A stretch of 17,209 nucleotides of DNA from Acidilobaceae archaeon (GCA_027039295.1 JALWEW010000024.1:1-17209), one strand, 5' to 3'. Positions 1 through 6,799 are shown, numbered from the stretch's first letter. The notes: generated from the sequence alone by a model not told the origin. A program made the numbers and translations.

Positions 1-32
1 TAATAATAACAATAATTAATAAAAACAGATAT

Positions 33-653
33 ATGATTAAATATAATATTTTTATAATTATATTTATATTTATACTACTTCCTATATCATATATAGCATG
101 TCTGGCGAAAAATATGAGTTTTTATTTAGTAATAAAAGATATTAAATCGGCCTTTCTATATCACGAATATCTCCACGGGCCCAGGCCATTAATTGCTGTA
201 ATCTCGCTATTAAAAATGTTAACGGGCCTGGAGGTTTGGAAGCTTTATATAGGTAAGTTCATCGTTAGGAACTTCACTCTTGTGACCATAACTAAATTCC
301 ATTCTCACGGTATATTAATAGAGTATCAACTTAACGAATATGCTCCATTCCCCGTCGTGGCGCTTCTCTATGGTGCTTATTACGTAGCGAAACATTACAG
401 AGAGATGAGCAATTCCCCGGAGAAGCTTACCGTAGTAACTTCCCTCTACACGTTTATGCTACTGGGGCTACTTGATCCTATCGCGTGGTACTACCTGCCT
501 CTTCACTACTTCGCCGCTATGACTATACCCTTATTCTTTAAGAGGCCTAAGAGTAGATTACTCGTTTTAAGCATTAATATAGCATACTTAGTTATAGCCT
601 GGCTCCTTGGCTTACATTACCATACCAGAATATTGGAGGCTACTATAACATAG
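33..653 (+). CDS. Multi-pass membrane protein with an HEXXH motif, unknown function
   Basis: I do not recognise this 206-residue protein. It has a hydrophobic segment at about residues 5-24 and further hydrophobic stretches near 52-65, 104-120, 134-168 and 177-195, so it is probably an integral membrane protein with four to six spans. Residues 44-48 read HEYLH, a match to the HEXXH zinc-metallopeptidase motif, and an LLDP sequence at 146-149 could supply an acidic ligand, as in site-2-protease-like enzymes. That reading is inference; HEXXH also arises by chance. The ATG at 33 is the first ATG in frame and has no clear Shine-Dalgarno site. The frame stays open to the left edge, so an upstream start is possible. 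Base composition is strikingly AT-rich compared with the genes to the right, which may mean transfer or a membrane-gene bias. Confidence 0.7.
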   Translation: MIKYNIFIIIFIFILLPISYIACLAKNMSFYLVIKDIKSAFLYHEYLHGPRPLIAVISLLKMLTGLEVWKLYIGKFIVRNFTLVTITKFHSHGILIEYQLNEYAPFPVVALLYGAYYVAKHYREMSNSPEKLTVVTSLYTFMLLGLLDPIAWYYLPLHYFAAMTIPLFFKRPKSRLLVLSINIAYLVIAWLLGLHYHTRILEATIT

Positions 654-657
654 GAAT

Positions 658-666
658 GCTTAAAGG
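658..666 (+). promoter_or_regulatory. Candidate TATA box for the pilin-like gene
   Basis: The sequence gcttaaagg begins 51 bases before the TTG start at 709. That matches the TATA-to-start spacing of other genes in this window and implies a short leader. It is an inference from sequence only. Confidence 0.45.
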
Positions 667-708
667 TGCTCCCATTATAGCGCTACTAGCGGGCGGGGTC
701 CCGTAGCT

Positions 709-1167
709 TTGCCCGCAGGGCAGTATCTTAGACGGGCGATAGAACCTATTATAGCACTTATAATACTAATAGGAGTAACTATAGCTATGGCTATAGCCTT
801 TACCTCGTGGCTTCTTGGCTTTTGGGGAGTTCATTCAACCATACATGGCCAGGCTATTGAAGTCTATGAGGATAGTTACTATAGCGTATCCAATCATACG
901 CTTTACCTTCACTTGAAGACCCACATTGATCCAGAAGCTATTCTATGGTTCGAAGTGGCCAATGCTGGCAATATTACTAATGTGAGTATTGTAGAAGTAC
1001 TAAGCGGCCATGTTTGGCTTGCCGACGATAAAATTATAGCTAAGGAGGGAAGCGAGTTCTGGGTTGCCATCAGAACATCCCAGGTAATACCAGCTGGAAG
1101 TATGGTTTACTTCAAGATCTACACGGAGAAAGGATACGTAATTTGGGGTAATACTATATCAAAATAA
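709..1167 (+). CDS. Archaeal type IV pilin-like protein with class III signal peptide
   Basis: A 152-residue secreted or surface pilin subunit. The N-terminus has the archaeal pilin pattern: a short basic leader ending RRA (residues 8-10), then IEPIIA and a hydrophobic helix to about residue 36. This resembles the family signature R-G/A-V/I-S/E-P-V/I-I, and a PibD-type prepilin peptidase would be expected to cut after Ala10. The rest is a polar, probably beta-rich domain with three N-glycosylation sequons (NHT, NIT, NVS), which fits extracellular display. The start is TTG: the only in-frame stop upstream is at 661-663, and no ATG or GTG lies between. A weak G-rich SD lies at 691-699. No pilus ATPase, platform protein or second pilin is visible nearby, so it may be an orphan minor pilin or a substrate-binding pseudopilin. 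It is AT-rich like its left neighbour. Confidence 0.8.
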   Translation: MPAGQYLRRAIEPIIALIILIGVTIAMAIAFTSWLLGFWGVHSTIHGQAIEVYEDSYYSVSNHTLYLHLKTHIDPEAILWFEVANAGNITNVSIVEVLSGHVWLADDKIIAKEGSEFWVAIRTSQVIPAGSMVYFKIYTEKGYVIWGNTISK

Positions 1168-1278
1168 GAAATTTGGATACTCGAATCTTCCTTCTAAGGT
1201 TAGGGTTAGTTATTAATATTAGAAAATAATAAAACTCTAAAAGAATATTTATAAAATTAGATTAAATTTATTATTGTG
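1168..1278. other. AT-rich convergent intergenic region
   Basis: This short gap separates the converging pilin and acyl-CoA dehydrogenase genes. It is almost entirely A and T. It holds short pyrimidine runs in both directions (tcttccttct on plus; ttctttta-type runs on minus) that could serve as archaeal U-rich terminators. I see no open frame with a start signal and no RNA gene in it. Confidence 0.4.
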
Positions 1279-2502
1279 CTATATCTTTAAGCCGAAGGCC
1301 TGGCGTACGAGCTGGCGTACTATTGTGAGCCTCTGTATCTCGTTTGTCCCCTCGTATATCGTGGTTATTATAGCATCTCTGAGGTAGCGCTCTACGCCCA
1401 TCTCGGTGTCTACTCCGTAGCCGCCGTGTATCTGTATGGCCTGCCTGGCTATCCACTCGGCGGCCTCTGTGGCGAATGCCTTCGCTAGGCTGGCTGCTAT
1501 GACGAACTCCGGGCGCTTCTGGTCTGCTAGGCTGGCAGCCCAGTATGTTAGTAGCCTCGCCGCCTCTAGCTTCATGTACATGTCCGCTATCTTCTGTATT
1601 ATCATCTCGTGCGCTATCAGGGGCTGGCCGAAGGTCTCACGCTGTAGGGCGTAGTTTAGGGCCTTCTCGAAGGCTGCCTGGGCTATGCCTACTGCCTGGG
1701 ATGCTATGCCTATCCTAGTGTAGTCGTATGTCGTGACTACTACCTTGAAGCCCTCGTTCTCCTTACCAACAACGTTCTCTGCCGGTACCTTCACATCCTC
1801 TAGTATGACCTCGTAGGGCTGCTCTCCCCTCATGCCCATGACCTTGAACTGCTGGCCCACCTTGACGCCGGGCCAGTCCCTCTCAACTACAAATACCGTT
1901 ATGCCCCACCAGCGCTTCCCGGTCTCCTTGACTGCCTGCTCGAGGGGCACGGTCCTGGCTGATACGACGAAATAGTCTGCCTTCTCTGCGCCGCTTATGA
2001 AGACCTTCCTAGCGTTCACTATGTAGTGGTCGTTCACCTTCCTAGCCTTTGACTGCATGCCGGCAACGTCGCTCCCGGCCGCTGGCTCCGTGTTGGCGTG
2101 GGCGCCGAACTTCTCGCCCCTGGCGACGGGTGGGATGTACTTCTTCTTGAGGTAGTCGCTTCCGAATAGTAGTATGGGGACGCCGAATAGGTGGTTGACG
2201 CCGAAAGCCACTGCGAGGCTGGGCACGGCCCTAGCTATCTCCTCCATCAGTATTGCGGTCATCAGCTGGCCTCCGCCCTGGCCGCCTAGCTCCTCTGGGA
2301 AGCCGACGCCGAAGAGGCCCTGCTCCCTCATGGCATCGAAGATCTCCTTTGGTATCTGGTTCGTCTGCTCGATCTCCTGCCACCTTGGCATGACGGTGTT
2401 CTCCACGAACTCCCTGACCGCCTTCCTGAAGAGCTCGTGCTCCTCGTCTATCAGTATCTTGAAGTCCTCCACGCTCTTGAACGGGAAGACCACGGGCTCC
2501 AC
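1279..2502 (-). CDS. Acyl-CoA dehydrogenase
   Basis: An FAD flavoenzyme that introduces the alpha-beta double bond into an acyl-CoA and passes electrons to an electron-transfer flavoprotein. The 407 residues are close to full family length. The N-terminal helical domain contains the GFPEELGG segment. The central beta domain carries the FAD/substrate signature NTEPAAGSD (about residues 138-146). The C-terminal helices contain HGGYG and then YEGTNEIQ, whose Glu384 is the expected catalytic base of short- and medium-chain type enzymes. The GTG at 2502 is taken as the start, but GTG at 2493 is a strong rival because a GGGGTG SD-like run lies about 8 bases before it; this would remove three residues. 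No ETF genes are in the window. The distance to the thiolase means it is not co-transcribed, but both share an upstream element. The substrate is unknown. Confidence 0.95.
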   Translation of the reverse strand: MEPVVFPFKSVEDFKILIDEEHELFRKAVREFVENTVMPRWQEIEQTNQIPKEIFDAMREQGLFGVGFPEELGGQGGGQLMTAILMEEIARAVPSLAVAFGVNHLFGVPILLFGSDYLKKKYIPPVARGEKFGAHANTEPAAGSDVAGMQSKARKVNDHYIVNARKVFISGAEKADYFVVSARTVPLEQAVKETGKRWWGITVFVVERDWPGVKVGQQFKVMGMRGEQPYEVILEDVKVPAENVVGKENEGFKVVVTTYDYTRIGIASQAVGIAQAAFEKALNYALQRETFGQPLIAHEMIIQKIADMYMKLEAARLLTYWAASLADQKRPEFVIAASLAKAFATEAAEWIARQAIQIHGGYGVDTEMGVERYLRDAIITTIYEGTNEIQRLTIVRQLVRQAFGLKI

Positions 2503-2537
2503 ACCCCTAGCCAGTGGAGGCCCCGGGTGGGCTTCGG

Positions 2538-2546
2538 GTATTAAGC
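2538..2546 (-). promoter_or_regulatory. Candidate TATA box for the acyl-CoA dehydrogenase
   Basis: Read on the minus strand this is gcttaatac, about 43 bases before the GTG start. It is part of a 23-bp stretch (2528-2547) that largely repeats upstream of the thiolase, and a shorter version precedes the THUMP gene at the same 43-base distance. Confidence 0.5.
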
Positions 2547-2737
2547 GGGGGAGAGGCTAGTCAATACGCGGGAGGGGCGAGGCCTAATAAAACCCATCCG
2601 GGCAGGCGCCGGGCGCCCTGCAAGGTTTTATGTAGCCGGAACGCGTTTGACGATGTCAACACGCAATGACTCCCCGTAAGACCGTGGAGTGCCCTCACGA
2701 TAGCGGGGCCTAGGAGCCCTCTTCCCCGGGTGATATT

Positions 2738-3268
2738 ATGGGTTCGCTGGAAGCCCGGCTCCCGCAGAGCCTTCTCGAGGGCTTAGAGGGCGCCGCTAGA
2801 CGGCGGGGGCTGAGCCTGGTGGAGTACCTGGCTAGCCTAGCCTCCGAGGACCTGGAGCCCCAAGAAAGGGCCCGCTTCTATGCAAGGGTTGCCCTCGAGC
2901 TGCTGGACCGCGCCAGAGTAGAGGTTGACGCGGGGAAGCCTTGCGCGGCAGCCGAGATAGTGTGGGCCGCCGCCTCTCTAGCCGTGAGGGCTTATGCAGA
3001 GGTCTTCGATGGCAGGAGGCTCGATAGTAGAGTCGAGCTGGATAGGTATGCCGCGGAGCTTGCCAGAAGCCTTGGGGAGTGGATTCGCGAGGCCTGGATG
3101 TCCGTGTCCGATATGCCGACGTACTTCTACGAGGGGTGGTGTGTCGGGGAGAGGGTTGAGCAGGCGTGTAGGTACGCTCGGCGGCTCGTAGAGGAGCTCG
3201 CAGGCCGCGTGCTAGGCGGGGATCACGCGGGGCGAGGGGCTAAGCTGCGTGTGTCGAGGGAAGAATGA
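2738..3268 (+). CDS. PaREP1 family protein (HEPN-like)
   Basis: The PaREP1 family is an archaeal paralogous family, expanded in Pyrobaculum and other Thermoprotei, placed in the HEPN-like all-helical superfamily; its role is not established. The 176 residues show a short N-terminal segment resembling a ribbon-helix-helix start (LPQSLLEGLEGAARRRGLSL, residues 9-28). Next comes the ERARFY...AAEIVWAAASLAVRAYAE helical core at about 43-85, then the typical FYEGW near residues 129-133. I see no RX4-6H ribonuclease motif, so catalysis as a HEPN RNase is not supported. The ATG is fixed by a perfect ggtgat SD at 2729-2734, three bases upstream. Three imperfect 10-bp repeats begin at its stop codon. 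PaREP1 genes are often mobile or variable between relatives, but no mobile element is visible here. Confidence 0.82.
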   Translation: MGSLEARLPQSLLEGLEGAARRRGLSLVEYLASLASEDLEPQERARFYARVALELLDRARVEVDAGKPCAAAEIVWAAASLAVRAYAEVFDGRRLDSRVELDRYAAELARSLGEWIREAWMSVSDMPTYFYEGWCVGERVEQACRYARRLVEELAGRVLGGDHAGRGAKLRVSREE

Positions 3269-3295
3269 TCAATAATGATCAATTATGAAATCAAT
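3265..3295. repeat. Three imperfect atgatcaat-type tandem repeats
   Basis: Copies of atgatcaat at 3265-3273 and 3275-3283 are followed by atgaaatcaat at 3285-3295. The array starts inside the last codons of the PaREP1 gene and includes its TGA. The unit contains the palindrome tgatca. Confidence 0.6.
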
Positions 3296-3296
3296 G

Positions 3297-3334
3297 GAAA
3301 AAGGATAGACGCGCTAGTAGGGGACTCATATGTC
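3297..3334 (-). terminator. Possible terminator of the thiolase-DUF35 operon
   Basis: On the minus strand a small dyad (gggac...gtccc, 3319-3334, six-base loop) follows the DUF35 stop by 12 bases. A ctttttcc tract at about 3297-3304 comes next. U-rich tracts terminate archaeal transcription; the hairpin may be irrelevant. Confidence 0.35.
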
Positions 3335-3346
3335 CCGGGTGGCGTT

Positions 3347-3889
3347 TTACTCTTCGACTGGGACCAGCTCGTATGTGAGGTAGCCCTCCGGCTCCCTCTT
3401 GACTACCTCTAGCCTGACCTTCATGCCGACCCTGAGCTTCTTCGGATCCGTCTCCCTGACCCAGGCTAGTATCTGGACGCCATTCGCGAGCCTGGCTATG
3501 CCTACGGTGTAGTCTGGGTAGTGGCCGAAGCTGTAGGGTTTCGTGTTTATTATTGTGTAGGTGAGTAGCTCGCCCTCCTTGGGTAGCTCGACCCACTCCA
3601 CCTCGCTGTCGGGGGCGTCGGGGCAGTCGACCTGCGGTGGGAAGTATATCTTGCCGGTCTTCTTGCACTTTGTCGCCAGTACCTTGCCCTCGCTGAGGGC
3701 CTCGAAGAACTTCCTAGTCTTCTCTATACTGATTAGAAACTTTAGCTTGAGCTCGCGCTGGTCGTACCACATGGCAACTCCGGTCTTCTGGTCCATCACT
3801 AGGGGGATGCCAACGCTCTGCTTCATGGTCTTAGTGAACTCCTCGAGCTGCTTGAAGAACATGTCCGCCTGCTCCCTCTGGGTACTCAT
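3347..3889 (-). CDS. DUF35 OB-fold acyl-CoA-associated protein, thiolase partner
   Basis: DUF35 proteins combine a rubredoxin-like zinc ribbon with an OB fold and act as CoA-binding scaffolds for thiolases; in methanogenic archaea one bridges acetoacetyl-CoA thiolase and HMG-CoA synthase. The 180 residues comprise a helical N-terminal extension (to about 68), a ribbon segment with FPPQ (83-86), and the OB fold, which includes LLTYTII and ends near 178. Only Cys75 and Cys89 remain: the positions expected to be the second Cys of each CxxC pair are Thr78 and Ala92, so zinc binding is probably lost or altered. I start at the ATG at 3889 because a ggtgat SD (3895-3900) lies five bases upstream; a TTG two codons earlier would overlap the SD. 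The gene lies 13 bases after the thiolase stop, so the two are surely one operon and likely one complex. Confidence 0.92.
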   Translation of the reverse strand: MSTQREQADMFFKQLEEFTKTMKQSVGIPLVMDQKTGVAMWYDQRELKLKFLISIEKTRKFFEALSEGKVLATKCKKTGKIYFPPQVDCPDAPDSEVEWVELPKEGELLTYTIINTKPYSFGHYPDYTVGIARLANGVQILAWVRETDPKKLRVGMKVRLEVVKREPEGYLTYELVPVEE

Positions 3890-3902
3890 AACCAATCACC
3901 CC

Positions 3903-5096
3903 CTAGGCCTCACGGGGCTTATCCAGACTGTAAATTGTGACGTAGGCGTAGTGGCCTGTGCCGCCTATGTTGTGTGCCAGGGCTACACCGTTCTTGATCG
4001 GTGCCTGCCTGCCCTTCTCTACCCTGCCGAGGAGCTGGCGCGAGAGGTCTACGGCCATGCTGATGCCCGTGGCTCCCAGCGGGTGGCCCTTGGCCTTGAG
4101 GCCGCCGCTTAGGTTCACCGGTATTAGACCGCCTATGTAGGTCTGCTCCTCCCTAATCAGCTTGTATCCCTCGCCGGGCTTCGCGAAGCCCAAGTCTTCG
4201 TAGGCCATTATCTCGGCTATCGTGAAGCAGTCGTGTACCTCGGCAACATCTATGTACTTGACAGGGTTCTCCGGGTCTATCCCAGCCTTCTTATAGGCCA
4301 TCGCAGCAGCCTTCCTGGCCGCCTCCAGGTGGGTGAAGTCGGTCCTCCTCGAGAGGTTGCTCGTGCCGCTGGCGGTGCCTATGGCCTTTATCCAGACCGG
4401 GCTGTCCGTGACCTTCTTTGCCACCTCCTCACTCGCCAGTATGACCGCGGCTGAGCCGTCAGTTATCGGGCTGCAGTCGAAGAGCTTGAGCGGCCACGCG
4501 ATGTAGCGGGACTGCATGCAGTGCTCCACGGTTATCTTCCTCGGGAACTGGGCCTTGGGGTTGAGGCTTGCGTAGTAGTGGTTCTTGACTGCGACCCTGC
4601 AGAGGTCCTCCTCGGTGGCGCCATACTTGGCCATGTAGGCCGTGGCGTAGAGCGCGTAATAGCCGGGGAATGTTAGGCCGAAGTTCTGGAACTCCCAGAA
4701 GTAGTTGCCAGCCCTCCCTATGAACTCGACGACGGTCGGTGTGGGACTCTCATTCATCTTCTCGACGCCGAGCACTAGGACTACGTCGGCCTCTCCACTC
4801 TTGATTGCGTCGTAGCCAGCCTTTATAGCGGCGCTACCGCTGGAGCAGGCAGCCTCGACCCTCATTGTGCCGACTCCAGTCAGGCCAGCATACTCTAGGG
4901 CCACCACCGCTGGGAGGGGCTCGCTGCTCCAGCCGCCCACGTTGGAGACGAAGGCGAAGTCTATCTCGCTTGGCTCGATACCGGCCTCGTCGATAGCCTG
5001 CCTTATGGACTCGTAGGCCAGCTCGGCTATGTTGACGTCGTTCCTGACCCCGAACTTGCTATGACCAGTACCTATTATAGCTACCCTCCTAGCCAA
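3903..5096 (-). CDS. Thiolase of the SCP-x / archaeal acetoacetyl-CoA type
   Basis: Catalyses thiolytic cleavage of 3-ketoacyl-CoA or the reverse Claisen condensation, such as two acetyl-CoA to acetoacetyl-CoA. The 397 residues contain the nucleophile motif ACSSGS (Cys84), the VHDCF motif with His288 and Cys290, and GHPLGATG with His338. The C-terminal loop reads HNIGGTG instead of the CxGGG of classical bacterial thiolases. This pattern is typical of the SCP2/SCP-x-like and archaeal thiolases. The TTG start at 5096 gives the expected MARRVAIIGTG opening; a GGGG-rich SD-like run lies nine bases upstream. It is first in an operon with the DUF35 gene and divergent from an SCP2 gene. No HMG-CoA synthase is present, so a role in the mevalonate pathway is not shown; fatty-acid breakdown with the nearby dehydrogenase is equally possible. 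Confidence 0.93.
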   Translation of the reverse strand: MARRVAIIGTGHSKFGVRNDVNIAELAYESIRQAIDEAGIEPSEIDFAFVSNVGGWSSEPLPAVVALEYAGLTGVGTMRVEAACSSGSAAIKAGYDAIKSGEADVVLVLGVEKMNESPTPTVVEFIGRAGNYFWEFQNFGLTFPGYYALYATAYMAKYGATEEDLCRVAVKNHYYASLNPKAQFPRKITVEHCMQSRYIAWPLKLFDCSPITDGSAAVILASEEVAKKVTDSPVWIKAIGTASGTSNLSRRTDFTHLEAARKAAAMAYKKAGIDPENPVKYIDVAEVHDCFTIAEIMAYEDLGFAKPGEGYKLIREEQTYIGGLIPVNLSGGLKAKGHPLGATGISMAVDLSRQLLGRVEKGRQAPIKNGVALAHNIGGTGHYAYVTIYSLDKPREA

Positions 5097-5138
5097 GGAT
5101 TCCAGCCCCTAGCCAGCAGGAGGCGTGGGTGCCCTCCG

Positions 5139-5148
5139 GGTGTTAAGC
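5139..5148 (-). promoter_or_regulatory. Shared upstream element / possible TATA box, thiolase operon
   Basis: On the minus strand this reads cgcttaacac, the core of a segment matching 19 of 23 positions with the one before the acyl-CoA dehydrogenase. It lies about 51 bases before the TTG start. It competes with the more canonical gtataaaaag box at 5186-5195 as the thiolase TATA element. Confidence 0.4.
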
Positions 5149-5184
5149 GTCAATGGCCTCTTAGAAGGCGCCCCCCATGTACCC

Positions 5185-5222
5185 CCTTTTTATACCCGTG
5201 AAGATGCCTCCGACTATAAAAA
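5185..5222. promoter_or_regulatory. Divergent TATA boxes between thiolase and SCP2
   Basis: Two canonical boxes lie back to back: gtataaaaag on the minus strand (about 5186-5195), pointing to the thiolase, and ctataaaaac on the plus strand (5213-5222), pointing to SCP2. They are close enough that binding of TBP/TFB or a regulator at one could affect the other, suggesting coordinated control. Confidence 0.6.
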
Positions 5223-5312
5223 CCTGGATTCCCTGCCAGCCACTAATAACGAGTGGACCAGGGATATCACTCCATCGCCGCTATAGGCGTTGTGTGGCTG
5301 GAGGTGCATGCG

Positions 5313-5657
5313 ATGTCGGCCTTTGAGGAAATGAAGGCTAAGTTCGAGGAGATATTCAAGAAAGCCGCCGAGGCGCTCCCCGAGATAAAGGGTTGGAATA
5401 AGGTCTACCAGATAGTGCTGGAGGACGACGGCAAGTTCTACGTCGCCATAAAGAACGGCGAGCTGGAGGTCGCGGAGGGCGAGCATCCCTCGCCCATAGC
5501 GACGCTGCAGACCAACACCGAGACAATGAAGAAGATACTAAACGGCGAGCTAGACGCTATGAAGGCGTTCATGCTAAGGCAGCTCAAGATCACGGGCAAC
5601 GTGCTTGACACGATGAACCTGAAGAGGCTAATAGACGCGGGGCTAGGCAAGGCCTAG
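5313..5657 (+). CDS. SCP2 sterol-carrier-domain protein
   Basis: A small soluble protein with the SCP2 fold, a hydrophobic pocket that binds lipids or acyl-CoAs. The 114 residues cover one whole domain with little else: N-terminal amphipathic helix, the KVYQIVLEDDGKFYVAIKNGE beta strands, the ATLQTNTETM segment and a C-terminal helix. I choose ATG 5313 because a ggaggtg SD (5300-5306) lies six bases upstream and the domain begins here. A GTG at 5253 in the same frame would add 20 residues that do not look like SCP2, although it lies at the usual distance (about 39) from the TATA box. The gene is divergent from the SCP-x-like thiolase and ends 15 bases inside the converging amidohydrolase gene. 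It probably presents lipid substrates to the acyl-CoA enzymes nearby. Confidence 0.9.
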   Translation: MSAFEEMKAKFEEIFKKAAEALPEIKGWNKVYQIVLEDDGKFYVAIKNGELEVAEGEHPSPIATLQTNTETMKKILNGELDAMKAFMLRQLKITGNVLDTMNLKRLIDAGLGKA

Positions 5658-6740
5658 CCTCGATAGCCCGCAGCCATCTATCCTGGCTAGTATCGAGCCC
5701 GCATCCACCCTTTTTACTAGGGCCCACTCGGTATCCAACGCCTCCAGGATCCCGCGGCCCTCCAGGGCCACGAGCACGAGGTGAGCCGGCCTCCCCTCCT
5801 CTATTAGCCGGGGCTCAAGGCCGGCAGCCCGGTACCCACCCACGAATAAGGCCTCGAGCACGGGGCGCGCCGCGACCCGCGGGCCCCCGCGGAGCCTAGC
5901 TATGTAGGCTAGCGTCGATGACTCGGCCCAGATATCGGGCGTGAACCAGCCAGCGTTGTCAGTGCCTATCCCCGTGGTTACACCCGCCTCCCAGGCCCGA
6001 GGCACCGGTGGCAGGCCTGTTGAGTGCCAGAGGTTGCTGCGCGGGCACAGCACTAGCGGGATCCCCCGCTCGGCTAGGATCTCCAGGTCTCCCTCGCTGA
6101 GGTGCACCCCGTGGACGAGTGCGCCAAAGCCAGCCTCCAGTGCTAGCTCTAGGTCCCCCCGGGCCCTGGCCTCTCTAGTCTCGGCTACATGCACCATCGA
6201 GGGCTTCATCGTGGCCGCTATCACCCTCAGCTCCTCGGGGCTGTAGTCCAGGGGACTGCTGAGCCCTGCTCCATGGCAGCCCCCTGGCCACCCGGGTCCG
6301 GGGCGGCCGAGCACGAGGACCTCGAGGCCCGGGGGCAGGGCTGACGCCGCCCTCTCGGCTAGCCTGCAGCCCTCGCCGCCGCCCTCCCGGAAGTCCACTA
6401 GGAGGCCCGTCCCAAGCCTCCATGCCCACGTGTAGAGGGCCCTAATCGCCCTGACCAGGGCCTCGCTAGGTGTGGCGGCTAGGAGCCTATGCTTGGCCCC
6501 GTCCGGGGGAGCCACGGCCTCCTCCAGGGGGAGGTCTACTGCGTATTCTGGGAACGCGAAGTCCGCGCTGTGGACATGCGCGTTGGCAGGCTGTGGGAGT
6601 GCGCCAACCGTTGTGCCGCCAAGTCGATCCGGGGGGCACGTGGCCTGCGTCTCCACGGACTCTATGATGCCGTCCCTGATCCAGATGCAGACCCCACGCC
6701 TCACCTCTAACTCGGGGCCAGTAAGAGCTAGAGCGGCCAT
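5643..6740 (-). CDS. Amidohydrolase-superfamily metal-dependent hydrolase/deaminase
   Basis: This belongs to the cytosine deaminase / chlorohydrolase / SAH-deaminase branch of the amidohydrolases, which hydrolyse C-N bonds, often on nucleobases or related heterocycles. The 365 residues carry all the expected metal and catalytic positions: HVH (His55, His57), HVAET (His184, Glu187), VHGVH (His210, His213) and GTDNAG (Asp261). It is shorter than typical SAH deaminases (about 430). The N-terminal small beta domain is compact, with HxH at only residue 55, as in several archaeal members. The ATG at 6740 is the only good candidate; its SD is weak. The 3' end overlaps the end of SCP2 by 15 bp tail to tail. 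The substrate cannot be read from sequence and the neighbours give no pathway. Confidence 0.85.
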   Translation of the reverse strand: MAALALTGPELEVRRGVCIWIRDGIIESVETQATCPPDRLGGTTVGALPQPANAHVHSADFAFPEYAVDLPLEEAVAPPDGAKHRLLAATPSEALVRAIRALYTWAWRLGTGLLVDFREGGGEGCRLAERAASALPPGLEVLVLGRPGPGWPGGCHGAGLSSPLDYSPEELRVIAATMKPSMVHVAETREARARGDLELALEAGFGALVHGVHLSEGDLEILAERGIPLVLCPRSNLWHSTGLPPVPRAWEAGVTTGIGTDNAGWFTPDIWAESSTLAYIARLRGGPRVAARPVLEALFVGGYRAAGLEPRLIEEGRPAHLVLVALEGRGILEALDTEWALVKRVDAGSILARIDGCGLSRLGLA

Positions 6741-6799
6741 AACGGCCCTAGTGCAAGGCGCCCCACGCCACCCCTGCGAGGCGGGGGATCCCGCGGCTT

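Noticed and set aside
656..705. 16-codon frame starting at ATG 656, between the two first genes
   Set aside because: Too short, overlaps the likely TATA box of the pilin-like gene and has no SD.
4233..4454. Plus-strand open frame inside the thiolase gene
   Set aside because: Shadow of the thiolase: no SD, no family resemblance, and the thiolase frame is complete with all catalytic residues.
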